From positions 62,001-126,000 of the forward strand of contig LNAC01000862.1 of NCBI GenBank assembly GCA_002007465.1: 64,000 nt of DNA, given 5' to 3'. The notes below the pieces were generated by a model. That model saw only the letters and a program-made list of their open reading frames with translations, was not told where the DNA came from and did no database searches. The stretch comes from Ailurus styani (Eukaryota; Chordata; Mammalia; Carnivora; Ailuridae). Below are positions 10,864 to 21,679 of the stretch, piece after piece (the first letter of the stretch is position 1; each line of letters starts with the position of its first letter). The translations under genes were made by a program, and so were the position numbers.

Positions 10864-13470
10864 TATTTATCAAGAAGACCATGCTCCTTCCTGAAAAACT
10901 CTTTTGTTTCCTTGATGTAGATCAGGAGAGGAAACAAGTTGGTATATTTTCTAGTCTCACTGATATTGTTAGCAAATAACTTTAAGTACTTAATGAGGGA
11001 AACCGGTTAGCCCTTATGACCAAAAATTAGGAAAGGTTTGAAGACGAATCTTTTGGTGTGTGTGATGCTTATAACATATTATTTATAACAGGAATGCTAA
11101 ATTGATGAAATAAAAAAAGAGACATAAAATGTCTTATTGATATTTCCTTTAGCCATAAATGTCATCTTAAATAGAGTCTGCGTAGTCAAATATTAGTAGA
11201 GTAAAAAATATGAAAAACAATAGTCTACTTTGGCTGGCACCAGTTCAAATTGATTAGTATATTCTCCATCACAACCTCTTGATCAAATAAAAATTCTACA
11301 GTTTTAGATGTTTTCCTGTAAATAGATTATGGAGAGTAAACAAAACTGGAAAATATGATCAACACAACTTCCTAAAGATATAAAGAATGCAATAGAGAAT
11401 TTAGAAATATTAATTTTCTCTCATCCTCAACAGGAAAGTATTTCATATTTTCAAAAACTTAGTTGATGGACTTTTGTTTATTGCTTCACCTTGGTATACA
11501 GCAGCCACCAGAATATCAGTGTGATCTTTTGAATGTAAATTGCTGTCAACACATCAAGTCTTAAAAAACATACAATTTGAAGAGAATATTCAAATACATA
11601 TGTGTTTCAACCATATGAGAAAACATGTGTATTTGGTGTTTTGAAAGACTGCAATTACTAACAGGATGTTTTTGCTGTGTACTTCTGTGGGCTTGTTTTA
11701 TATTTTAACAGTTTATGTTTCAAGAGTTCACATTGTTGTCATGCTTTTTCATTTTTTCTATTATTTTAAGATGATTTGGTGGAATATATCTGAAATATCT
11801 CATATAAAAGGTGAAAAGTAAAATACATTGATGTACCAAAATTACATATGACATATCAAACCCCAACAAAAATAGGTCTTATAAAAGAAACATTCTTGTG
11901 AAAGGCTCTGTTTATCTAATTGTTTTTCAATTTTTGAATCATCACCAATTTAAGAAATATATTTTTTAAAAATCTATGAAGGGATTTTATTTCATGAATG
12001 AATAAGGCATCCTTTATGGATGTCAGAACTCATACCATAGGATGAGAATTATGTAGAGGTAAATTTGATTCGAACAGATTGTAAAAGTTTTAGAAATAGA
12101 TTTCATTTTATACATATGGTTACTTCTTAGTAGGGTAGTGGTGAGAAACTTAGCCATAACAATGTCAGGCTTTAGTTAGTTTGGAAATTCTCCTCTCCTT
12201 GTATTGCCCAAGTTATGATTTTTTACCCTGTATTCCATGAGGTTTTTAAACACGTGCTTGTCTATCACAATCTCATTTTTTCCTGTGTTATGAAAATTAC
12301 AGACATTTCTCTATGTGTTTCTGCAATTGCTGGTGTTTCATCTTTTAAATAAGAGGATCACTATCCATATTTGGTTAAGGCATTTTTGCATTCTGTCCTG
12401 TATGCTTTGCAAAATTGCCTCTTCTTAGATGTTAGGTATTGCTCAGTAAATTTTGTCTCTTTTAGATTGTGTCTTTTTGATACCTGGTCTGTCTTCCTGT
12501 TCTAAGGTAGATAAAGATTTTCTGATCTACATTGTTTCAACAATGATAAATACTATATTTTGTATCATCTGGAGTAAGAGAAACTTTCTTACTGATATCT
12601 GAGCTGAAAATAGATTAAATAATGGGTAGATACAAAGTGTCTATCTGTATTTATTAATATTATTTATTTATTTCCTGATATCTATTAATAATCCTGTTAA
12701 TTATTTAATTATTCCTTTTGGTTGCATGATCTCAGTGAGAGTTTGGATCTTAGGATTTCTCCTGTTTAAATACTACATGACCATTGAATTGTAAAATATG
12801 CAATTTGCCATAACATAACCTGCTTGCCTTTTGATTTTACCCTAGTTAAATACTGAGTGCATGGTGATAAAGAGTAGGAGGTTGAAAAACTCAAATTATA
12901 GAACTCTGTGAAAAATGTCCTTACTTGGAATTTATTAATCACTCAATTATAGAGTGGTATAACACTTACTACAGATGTTGAAGATATTTAATTAGATATA
13001 TCATCAGAAGAATAAAACGAGATAAATTCCTATAATGAGTAATTATGCCGCAGATAAAAATCTCTGATAGGGAAGTGTTAAACAAAATTCTCAAAATCAT
13101 CATGTTCTATATTGACTTAAACTGAAGACTGAGAATTAGCTGTAGATGCTGCTACCTTTCTTAATAATACAATGCTAATGGGTTACTGTTCACAAGGGTC
13201 ACAACACACAACTATTTATTGCTTGAATGATGTCTAGTTACATTTCATTTAATCAGGAATGAGGAACATTAATGTTAATACAAAAATAGCCACCACCACC
13301 CTATTTCTGTGGGACTTATGAGAAAAATAGCTATGATTTATTAATCTTTCATGATATATCATGGAAAGTTTAAAGTATCCAATCTAATCAAAATTACTAT
13401 AGTGGTTAATGATAAACAATTAGCAATATTAAAGAAGCTGCACCACATTCTAAGATGGTTTCCTTTTGTA
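10864..13470. other. AT-rich sequence, unassigned
   Basis: About 2.6 kb without a recognised element or gene. Every frame is closed by frequent stops. Very old L1 material may be present but I cannot support it. Confidence 0.5.
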
Positions 13471-13479
13471 TATTTTTGC

Positions 13480-15430
13480 TAAGATTGTTTTTTTAATCAT
13501 GTTGTGTGGTTATTGAATTTTTGTTAAGCGATTCTTTTGCTAATACTGGAATAACCCTACGGTGTTTTTTCTTTAATTTGTAAAGATGGTGAATTATATT
13601 AGTCAGTTTTCTAATATTAAAATAACACTGCAACCTGGAAAATTTTCAGATGGTTTTTCTAAAATCTTATTATATATACTGGATTAGTTGGCTTATTTTG
13701 TTAAGGATATTTATATTGATATTTTAATCAGAGATTGATATTTTTCTCTCAGAATTCTTTCTCCTTTTCTTCCTGTTACATACAGAAACAACTCAAAGTG
13801 CTGCTCTCCCCACAAAGCTTCTAGCTCTCTTAATCTTGTACTCTGAGTATGTTTTTATTTATTTTTCTTTTAATTATTATTAATCTTTGATTTTATTATT
13901 CTCATTTTATTGCTGATATTTTTCCACTTTTTTCAAATGTTCAGTTTTTACAGTTTTTATAAGTACTTAAGCTCATTTAGTACATATTTAATATAGCATG
14001 ATATATTTAATATACAGTATTATTTAAAATATTCTAGTTTGTAATACTTTTTAATGATCTAAGTGTCATTAAGATATTTTCTTAATTTCCAAATATATGA
14101 GATATTTCTAGTTATTATTTTGTAACTGACTTTTAGCTTATTTCCATTGGGATTAGAGAATTATTTTACGTTTTGTTATTTTAAAAGTTTTGAAACATTC
14201 TTAAATGTTCTTAAGGTAAATAGTTTGTGTGCTTGCAAAGAGTGTTTAATTTTTCTACTGAAATTAGTGTGATTTACATAGCCAATAGGTCAAGTTTGTT
14301 AATTATGTTTTTGAAATCTTCTCTATCCTTATAAATGTCAGATATCTCTCTGTCTGTGTGTGTCTGTCTCTGTTTCTCTTCATGAAGAGGCACCGATTTC
14401 TAGTAATCTATTTTGTTTGATATTGACATAGCTTTCTCAGCATTTTTTTTTCTATTTGAATTCACAAGCTATACATTCTTATTTTATCTATCCTTATAAG
14501 ATTTTGTATTGCATGGTTTATAATGGACTGTAATTTTATTCTTTGTTAGTTCAGTTTGACAATTCTTGTCTTGTACCTAGATCACTTAATGCAATTATGT
14601 TTATATTAAGATGCTAATTTATTATCCAATCATGTGACTTCTGTTTTTTCTGCATGTTTATGTTTTCTTTTCTTTCCTTTCTTGCTTTCCTCTGTATTTG
14701 CATTGTTATTCCATTCCATGTTTTACTATAACTATTACTACTTTGGAAGTTACATCCATTTTTAATTCTTTTATAGTTACAAATAGATTATTATATTATT
14801 AATTATATTTTCTAAGCCTAAAACTAATTAAAACCTTAACTCTACATATGAATATAAGGATCTCAATGCAGTTTAATTAGTTACCCTTCCTAAAGTACAC
14901 ACATTATTATTATTGTTTTTTACAGTGAGTATTAATTTATAGTTAATTATGTTTTCTTCTTGTTTCTAAAGTCCTTGCTTCTCAGACCTTACATTTGAAA
15001 TAATTTTAATTCTGCCTGAAGTACTTTCAGTACTTTAATAAATATGTATTTATGGTGAACTCTGTTTTGTTCTTCTTTGCTTCTTCCTTCTTCTGTTCTC
15101 TCTTCCCATGTTTCCTTCCTTTCCTTCCGTCCCCTCCTTTCCCTCTTTCTCCTCTCCTTTTCCATGCTTAATTTTCATTCTTACTCTTCTCATATTTGGC
15201 CTGAATATGTCTTTATTTTTAAAGACTTTTTCCCCCCCTCCAGATATAGTGTTCTTGATCAGCAGCCTTTTTTTTAAAAAAATTAATATCATTCTACACT
15301 CTTACATCATTGTTTCTCTTAATAATTTAGCTGTACCTACAATTGCTAATCTTTTCAGGGAGTCTGTTTTTTCTCCCATATCTGAGTACTTTTAGAATTT
15401 TCTGCTATGTCTTGGTTTTCTGCAATTTTG
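13480..15430 (-). mobile_element. Very old LINE-1, antisense, first part
   Basis: The forward strand resembles the complement of an ancient L1 ORF2, e.g. GATGGTGAATTATATTAGTC, TTGGCTTATTTTGTTAAGGA, and further on TTTCCATTGGGATTAGAGAA and TCTATTTTGTTTGATATTGA. It is riddled with stops and indels. It is interrupted at 15434 by an LTR-like element and seems to resume at 16227. Confidence 0.65.
15100..15170. repeat. Polypyrimidine tract (CT-rich)
   Basis: A nearly pure C/T run made of TTCC and TCCC units. Overlapping frames here (15050-15395, both strands) are composition artefacts. Confidence 0.8.
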
Positions 15431-15547
15431 TTAGGTAGATGCTAGTCTTGACCAGTGGAAGGAATGCCCTGAGGCAGAGTCCCAGGTTCTTGAAGGGCAG
15501 TGATAGAGACTTGAGCTGGAGGCAAGGACAATGATCAGTAAGCTGCA

Positions 15548-15577
15548 CATTAAAAGCATTAAAAGCATTAAAAGCAT
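15548..15577. repeat. Short tandem repeat CATTAAAAG x3
   Basis: Three perfect 9-bp units followed by CAT, just inside the left inverted arm of the LTR-like element. Confidence 0.9.
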
Positions 15578-15980
15578 GGGAACACAACATCTGACCTTGT
15601 GGCTTCCAGGACCCTGGTGGCAGACCAATCGAGAGCATGGTGGGAGCATGCTCTTGTCTTTCACCTCTGCTCCAGGTAACTCTTAGACTCATTGTAATGC
15701 ATTTGTATTGTGGAAATATCTCCCTCACCCCACACCCCTTGGAGGAAGGCTGCCATGGCAGTTCTGGAACAAACAACCTTGTGGGATCAAAAACTCCCCA
15801 TCCCAAACTGTGGGAGGAGTTCCCCAAATGATTGAAGCGGGCTCCATTCAAGACAACCCCACTGTATGTCATAGCTCCTTTCAGCCCAGAGAGAAAACAA
15901 ATATCCAATCCCAAAGCAACCTAGGGCCAATTCCACCTCAGAACTTGTCCACTCTCCTACCTTGAGAGTGTATCCTTGCT

Positions 15981-15990
15981 TTAATAAACT
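15981..15990 (+). promoter_or_regulatory. Candidate LTR polyadenylation signal AATAAA
   Basis: AATAAA within TTTAATAAACTG, followed about 20 bases later by a TTGCTGCTTTCC pyrimidine run. This is the usual R-region layout of a retroviral LTR. It would only act if the element is transcribed. Confidence 0.45.
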
Positions 15991-16226
15991 GCTTGTGCTT
16001 GCTGCTTTCCTTCCCATTGTCTTTATTCAAGCATGGATCACCACATAAATCTTTCCTTGGAGAATCCAAGGACCAAGACCTCCATTTACACAATGCACAT
16101 TCTCTCACTGGTAACATCTTGTGGTGCCTTGAGTCTGATGGCTTTGCCTCTAGCTCAGGTCTCTATCATTCCCCTTCAAGGACTTGGGACTCTGCCTTCC
16201 ACTGGTCTTAGCTAGCTTCTACCTTA

Positions 16227-17200
16227 CAGTTTCATTATGTTTTACAGTTATCCTATTTTATATTAATTTGAATTGATGTCTTTCATCATTTAAAAACATC
16301 AGCCAATATATCTCCAAATATTGCTAATTATTCATTAATATTTTACTTTTCATTTTGGGATTTCAGTTAATCTTTTAATTAACACATTCATTCTGTTGTT
16401 TGTAACTCTTGCTCTCTCTTTTATCTTCCATCTAGTTTTTACTTAGTACATTCCAAGTAATTTTTAACCTTCACTAATATTCTCTTAGCTTGTAATCTGC
16501 TTTTAAACATACAAATTCAGTTTATAATTTTTTTTTAAGATTTTATTTCTTTATTTGACACACAGAGAGAGAGAGAGATCACAAGTAGGCAGAGGGAGAG
16601 GAGGAAGCAAGCTCCCTGCTGAGCAGACAGCCCGATGTGGGCCTCGATCCCAGGACCCTGAGATCATGACCTGAGCTGAAAGCAGAGGCTTTAACCCACT
16701 GAGCCACCCAGGCGCCCCAGTTTATAATTTTTGTCATTGTTTTATTTCTAGAGATAGTCCAGATATTTTGCATCACTACTGATAGTTTCCTGTTCATTCA
16801 CAATATACATTTCAAAATCAAGTCTTTATTTTTATAAGTGCACTAAGTCTACTTGTTTTATAATCTGTGTTGAATATTAGAAGTTTTACAGTTCTGTCAT
16901 CGTTTTTGTGATGATATTCTTTCATTTTAATTTACATCCTTGTATGTCAGGTTATCTTTGAGAGTGTACTAGTTATTATAATTGAAACATAATTTTTAAA
17001 TAATATGAGACTCAGCTTGCATCTACTTTTACTCAGAGAATGTTTACTTTTGTTTCTCTAAGATAATTAGGATTAATTGAATTTAAGTTCAAACTTTGAG
17101 ATAACATGGACCATCCTGCTGATGCGAATATCAGGGGAAAATTCCTCAAAAGAGCTATCTTTCTTCTGGTCTGTCCATCCCTGGGTTTGTAGGATTTTAT
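16227..17200 (-). mobile_element. Very old LINE-1, antisense, second part
   Basis: The text resumes in the same style as 13480-15430 after the LTR-like insertion and again after the SINE at 16533-16718. TGTCAGGTTATCTTTGAGAG and TGTTTACTTTTGTTTCTCTA near 16950-17060 recur in ancient antisense L1 5' regions. The subfamily is not assigned. Confidence 0.5.
16533..16718 (-). mobile_element. Can-SINE, young copy, antisense
   Basis: Head ends GAGCCACCCAGGCGCCCC; the body contains the complement of TGCCTACTTGTGATCTC, the mustelid-like variant. The TSD agtttataattttt is perfect at 16519-16532 and 16719-16732, so the insertion is recent. Confidence 0.97.
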
Positions 17201-17209
17201 GTCTTCAAC

Positions 17210-17475
17210 TCAGTTTTGAAGGAGGATGCTTTATTATATTCCCATAACTTTAAAGAGCCTATCCTTTATTTTCTAGTCCCCTTGCATTGATGAGGCTATC
17301 AAAATGACTTTGAAGTTGCCAAGAATGCCAAATGCACTCAAAGCAAAAGTAGTACATGCCTCATTTAACTCTCTGGGTTCATTTTTCCTTCATTATTGGC
17401 TAAAGATTCTCTTAATATCTTTCATCTTCTTAATATGTTGAAAAAGTATTAAGAATAAGCATTTCATTAGTTTTA
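17210..17475. other. Unassigned sequence before the hairpin
   Basis: Moderately AT-rich; no repeat or gene recognised. Confidence 0.5.
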
Positions 17476-17477
17476 CA

Positions 17478-17523
17478 TTTTCATTATAGAGTTTTTTTGG
17501 TTAAAAAACCTCTATAATGAAAA
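17478..17523. other. Strong 21-bp hairpin with 4-base loop
   Basis: The arms 17478-17498 and 17503-17523 pair at 20 of 21 positions (the only mismatch is T17492 against C17509), with loop GGTT. The right-arm start AAAAACCTCTATA is repeated directly downstream at about 17521-17533. Confidence 0.85.
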
Positions 17524-17697
17524 AACCTCTATATTTATAAATCTCTTTAATTATAGAATTGTTTATTTTCTGAATAACCTAGCTCCCTATTACTAGAAAC
17601 CCGAAATTTTATAGCATCTTTATTCTTACTTTTTAAATATTTTTTGCTCTCCGTAATCTTATTAAGAATAAATATTACTTTTAAATGTTTCAGTTTT

Positions 17698-17892
17698 GGG
17701 CGCCTGGGTGGCTCAGTGGGTTAAAGCCTCTGCCTTCAGCTCAGGTCATGATATCAGGGTCCTGGGATTGAGGCCCGCATTGGGCTCCCTGCTCAGCGGG
17801 GAGCCCGCTTCCTCCTCTCTCTCTCTGCCTGCCTCTCTGCCTACTTGTGATCTCTCTCTCTGTGTCAAATAAATAAATAAAATCTTTAAAAA
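17698..17892 (+). mobile_element. Can-SINE, young mustelid-like copy, sense
   Basis: It reads GGGCGCCTGGGTGGCTCAGT, then GGGTTAAAGCCTCTGCCTTC, a CT-rich body, TGCCTACTTGTGATCTCTC and AAATAAATAAATAAAATC. A perfect 15-bp TSD (aaatgtttcagtttt) lies at 17683-17697 and 17893-17907. It is the best subfamily reference in the window. Confidence 0.98.
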
Positions 17893-17907
17893 AAATGTTT
17901 CAGTTTT

Positions 17908-19147
17908 AGGGAGAATTGGTTTGTGTATCCATATAAAGGATCCTATTTGATTTCTTAGTTTGAACTTCTTCCGAAATATACATACATACATTAAAATCGT
18001 ATTCCGTTTCTTAAATCTTAAAATCCCAAATTTCAGTGTTTTAAACCATATATTTACTTTTATTTAAGGTAAAAAAAATCTGGTTATCAGCAGTGTAGAG
18101 CTCTTGTAATGCCAATGATATTAAAACAAACTTTTCTTCCTTTTGATGCTCTCTATAACTATATAATATTTATTAACAGAATCAGGATACAGGAAGTTTG
18201 CTAGAGTTCCTGCTATGGTGTGGGCTTATTAGAAATAAAGCATAAAGACTTTGGAAGAGTAAAATGGCAGTATTTGTCTCCACTCCTATATCCTTCATGA
18301 AGGTCTGTCCCATAAGCGCTGGCTTGAATTTAGTCAGTCTCACATGGCATGTGGCAACTGTGAGGGATATTAGTAAACAGTCATTAACTGAGTTCATTGT
18401 CATCCTCAATAATATAGGGCTTCTGTTAGAAAAGAGGAAAGGGAGACTGGCTGTGAGACAAGTGACTGGGCATCTGCTACCAGTGGTCTAATGAAAAGTT
18501 TTTGCTTTTCCTAAATTGATCTTAGCTGTGGTGAAAAGACTACTGTTTTGAAATATATTATTTATTTATACTTGTTACATAAAATATTTTGAACTGTTTA
18601 TGAGAAAAAAATTTATGAATAATTAGAGGCACATGTCAGTCAATGTTGTTGTGAGTGAGCAAATTTCCCACTACTGAGTGCACTCATGCACTAATGATTA
18701 CAGAATAAAGAATTGCAAAATTAGAAAACGACGTTTAAGATGAAAATCTTATAACCAACTGAGGTTTTTCACCAAAAATTCCAATTTGAAATGACTGGCT
18801 TTGGCTAGTAATGAGTAAAATTTCATTAGAAACAAATCAGATGCTTCACCTCTGAATTATTCTGTTACGAAACCTTTCTTTTCCATTAATGATAATATTT
18901 CCAAAATGCATCATGGATTCCTGACAATTTAAAAAGCATTACGTGAGAAAACATCATTCTGCAACTGAAAAAGCATAATTGTTGTCTTGACTGTGGTGAC
19001 ATTCACATCAATGAGGTAATGGTCTGAGTCACCAAAATGTTGTTCTTCCTATTTGTACCATTTATACTTGCTTTCTTAAAAAAAAAAAATCGATAAGACG
19101 CAGAAACATCTTAAAAGTATCATCTGTCTCCTTAATTCCTCTATATT
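17908..19147. other. Unassigned sequence
   Basis: No repeat recognised. Overlapping short frames on opposite strands (18182-18491) have no domain and no splice or start context that would support an exon. Confidence 0.5.
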
Positions 19148-19160
19148 TGTTTTTGATTTA

Positions 19161-19184
19161 ACCCACTGAGCCACCCAGGCGCCC
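19161..19184 (-). mobile_element. 24-bp SINE-head insertion with perfect TSDs
   Basis: Only the first about 24 bases of a Can-SINE (antisense, ending CCACCCAGGCGCCC) are present, between perfect 13-bp direct repeats tgtttttgattta (19148-19160 and 19185-19197). There is no body and no poly-T tail. The SINE match extends 4 bases (TTTA) into the left repeat, suggesting priming by microhomology. This is the structure of a tailless retropseudogene. Confidence 0.85.
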
Positions 19185-19334
19185 TGTTTTTGATTTAGTA
19201 ACACATCTTAATTGAACATTAAGAGAGGTATAAAATATTAAATCCACTCTGCAACTCTGAGAAAATAATAAACATTCTGGCAGCATTGATCTAATCTTTT
19301 GATGAAGTCATGTATTCTTTTTTGAAAATATATT

Positions 19335-19663
19335 TTCATTTCCCCCCCAATTTTATTGAGATATAATTGACATACAACATGGTATAAGTTTAAGATGTGT
19401 CTTCATTGCGGAATGTTTACCACTCAGTTTAGTTAACATCATCACCTTACATAGTAACAAATATTTTTTTCTCTTGTGATGAGGACTTTTAAAATCTACA
19501 CTCCTAGCAACTTTTCAAATATACAATACAGTGTTTTTAACTATAGTCACCATGCTGTACATTATATTCCTAGAACTTATTTATCTTATAACTGGAAGTT
19601 TATAAATTTTGACCCATTTTTCCCATCTCCCAACCCCTCTGGCAATCACCAATCTGTTTGCTT
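19335..19663 (-). mobile_element. LINE-1 3' end (L1MA/L1MB-like), antisense, part 1
   Basis: TTTTATTGAGATATAATTGA, CAACTTTTCAAATATACAAT, ATAGTCACCATGCTGTACAT and CTTATAACTGGAAGTTTATA are the antisense 3'UTR of an older placental L1. It is interrupted by the SINE at 19678-19871 and continues after it. Confidence 0.85.
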
Positions 19664-19677
19664 TACCTGAGGTTTTT

Positions 19678-19871
19678 GTTTGTTTGTTTGTTTTTAATTT
19701 ACTTGACAGAAAGAGAGAGATCACAGGTAGGCAGAGAGGCAGGCAGAGAGAGGAGGAAGCAGGCTCCTCGCTGAGCAAGGAGCCCGATGTGGGCCTCGAT
19801 CCCAGGACCTTAGGATCATGACCTGAGCTGAAGGCAGAGGCTTTAACACACTGAGCCACGCAGGCACCCCC
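19678..19871 (-). mobile_element. Can-SINE, antisense, nested in L1
   Basis: A (TTTG)n tail leads into a purine-rich body and a head ending CACTGAGCCACGCAGGCACC. TSDs are tacctgaggttttt (19664-19677) and tacctgagtttttt (19872-19885). It postdates the L1 it interrupts. Confidence 0.95.
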
Positions 19872-19885
19872 TACCTGAGTTTTTT

Positions 19886-20790
19886 TCTTTTTTTAAGATT
19901 CCACATATAAGTGGGGTCATAACAGTATTTGTCTTTGTCTAACTTACTTCACTACGTGCAGTGCCCTCAAGGTCCATCCATGTTACAGATGGTAGGGTTT
20001 CCTTCTTTTTTATGGCTGAATAATATTCCATTGTGGTGTGTATGCATGCATGCATGTGTATGTATGTATGAGATATATGTAAATCTCTCTCTCTCTATAT
20101 ATATATATATTTATATGTATATATATATATATAACTCACATTTTTTCATTATTCATTCATCCATTGATGGACACTTAGATCGTTTCTATGCCTTGACTGT
20201 TGTAACTAATGCTGCAGTGAGCGTGGGAGTCAGATGTCTTTTCAACATAGTGATTTCACTTTCTTTGGCTATATACCTAGAAGCAGAAGTGCTAGATCCT
20301 ATGAAAGTTTCTAATTTTTGAGGAGCCTCCATACTGACTGCATAGTGACTGCATAGTGACTGCACTAGTTTACATTCCCACCAACAGTATCCAAAGTTCC
20401 CTTTTCTCCACATCCTCACCAATAATTTTTACCTCTTATCTTTTTGATAATAGCTATTCCAACAAGTATTAGTTAAGACCTCTTTGTGGTTTTGATTTGC
20501 ATTTTCCTGATACTTAGTGATGTTGTACACCTTTTTGTAATACTTGTGGACCATTTTAATATCTTTCAAAAATGTCTGTTCAGGTTCTTTGCCCAGTTTT
20601 TAATTGGAACATTTGGGGGTTTTTTTGCCATTAAATTGTGTAAGTTCCTTATCTATTTTGTATATTAACTCCTTTTCAGATATGTGGTTTGCAGATATTT
20701 TCTCTCATTCGATAGACTGCATGTCCATTTTTTTTTTAATTAGTTCTTTTGCTTTGCGGAAGAATCGTGTTTTCTATATGGGGTAAATCT
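19886..20790 (-). mobile_element. LINE-1 3' end, antisense, part 2
   Basis: It continues the element starting at 19335: GGTCCATCCATGTTACAGAT, GAATAATATTCCATTGTGGT, TTCCCACCAACAGTATCC and GGTTTTGATTTGCATTTTCC are complements of L1 ORF2 3' sequence. A 130-codon plus-strand frame (19929-20321) is L1 antisense plus microsatellite, not a gene. Confidence 0.9.
20036..20133. repeat. Compound TGCA/TGTA, TC and TA microsatellite
   Basis: TGCATGCATGCATGTGTATG-like units, then (CT)6 and interrupted (TA)n. It has grown inside the antisense L1. Confidence 0.9.
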
Positions 20791-20799
20791 AAGACATAT

Positions 20800-21530
20800 T
20801 ACAAGACTCCCCTGCAATAAAAACAATAACACAAGTGTGGTGATTGCAATTTCTAAGCCTCATAAATATGAAATATGCCATCAGTTATTGATACCTCATA
20901 GAAAATTATAAAATAAATAATTTAACAACAGATGACATTAGGAAATAACCGAACATGAATAAGTGGGTTGACCAGGTCAGTGCTAGAGGTGGTATTTGGA
21001 GGAGGCTAAACTAAAATCACGAGAAACATAGGTATACATTCAAGAAGCTGCAGGAGATGATAAAGCAATGAGATAACTCTAAAGCAGAGTTTGAATGTCA
21101 TACCAAGTTTCACTAGACCATCTGAGGATTTATATCTTACTTTGGACTTGAGATCTTGAAAACAACAGTGGGAGAGGACACTTCAGTGATTCAAAGCACC
21201 TGTATAACTCAGAATTATTTTTTCAAAAAATATGTCTTTATTCTTTTGAATTTAACAGGGTCACATAGCGGCCTAGATATTTTGATAACTATAATGTCTC
21301 ATATCTTGCTGGCTTTATTTGCTATGTCAAAGAAACTCTTTAAAAAATAAAATAAAATTCCATGCAAGCTTTAGGTCTTTTCTTCAGTGAAGAATTGATT
21401 TTCAGTGATCATTTCTCTGTGACTATGAGTCCTACCCAGAGAGCATGTGGTGGTCTCTATATCTGACCTCAAAGCAACTAAATTATTCTTTGACCACATG
21501 AAATGACTAAGCAGACTCTGCTTACTTTCA
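20800..21530. other. Unassigned sequence
   Basis: No recognised repeat or gene. Confidence 0.5.
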
Positions 21531-21559
21531 GTCTTTGCAGTGTCTCTGTGGGATATCCC

Positions 21560-21675
21560 AGTTTAGCAAGTGAGCAAGTGAACTTCAAAATTATTAAGTA
21601 ACTTGATCATGGTCACACAGCTGGTACTTGTGAGGAACTTGGACTTGAACATAGGCTCTAGAGTTTATCCTCCTA
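21560..21675 (+). repeat. MIR SINE, sense
   Basis: TTAAGTAACTTGATCATGG, TCACACAGCTGGTACTTGTG and GGACTTGAACATAGGCTCT match the conserved MIR core and tail in the right order. This family predates the placental radiation. Confidence 0.8.
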
Positions 21676-21679
21676 TACT

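Larger units (their letters stand above)
15434..16223 (+). mobile_element. LTR-like element with long terminal inverted arms
   Basis: The outer about 95 bp on each side are inverted copies of each other. The left arm (15434-15530) and the complement of the right arm (about 16140-16223) share GGTAGA-GCTAG, GACCAGTGGAAGG, CAGAGTCCCA, CTTGAAGGG, TGATAGAGAC and GAGGCAA. The left arm has a 12-bp insertion (AATGCCCTGAGG). The core resembles a gammaretrovirus-type LTR, with a polyadenylation signal in GCTTTAATAAACTGCTTG (about 15979-15996) and a CT-rich U5-like sequence after it. TTA lies immediately outside both ends (15431-15433 and 16224-16226). A 169-codon minus-strand frame (15405-15914) shows no recognisable domain. 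The LTR reading is inference; the inverted arms are seen directly. Confidence 0.7.

Noticed and set aside
15405..15914. 169-codon minus-strand frame, the longest real one in the window
   Set aside because: It starts in the core of the LTR-like element and runs out through the left inverted arm. It has a low-complexity FNAFNAF stretch from the 9-bp repeat and no recognisable domain.
15431..16226. Harbinger-type DNA transposon based on TTA flanks
   Set aside because: A three-base match is weak evidence in AT-rich DNA, the core looks like an LTR, and no transposase is visible. Kept only as an alternative in the finding.
17478..17523. microRNA precursor
   Set aside because: The stem is only 21 bp with a 4-base loop, much shorter than a typical precursor, and there is no expression evidence.
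17698..17770. tRNA-like head as a tRNA gene
   Set aside because: It is the tRNA-derived part of a Can-SINE, with SINE body, A tail and TSDs. None of the SINE heads here can be called a functional tRNA.
19929..20321. 130-codon plus-strand frame
   Set aside because: It is antisense L1 with a TA/TG microsatellite in the middle, giving a YIYIYIYMYIYIY-like segment. Not a gene.
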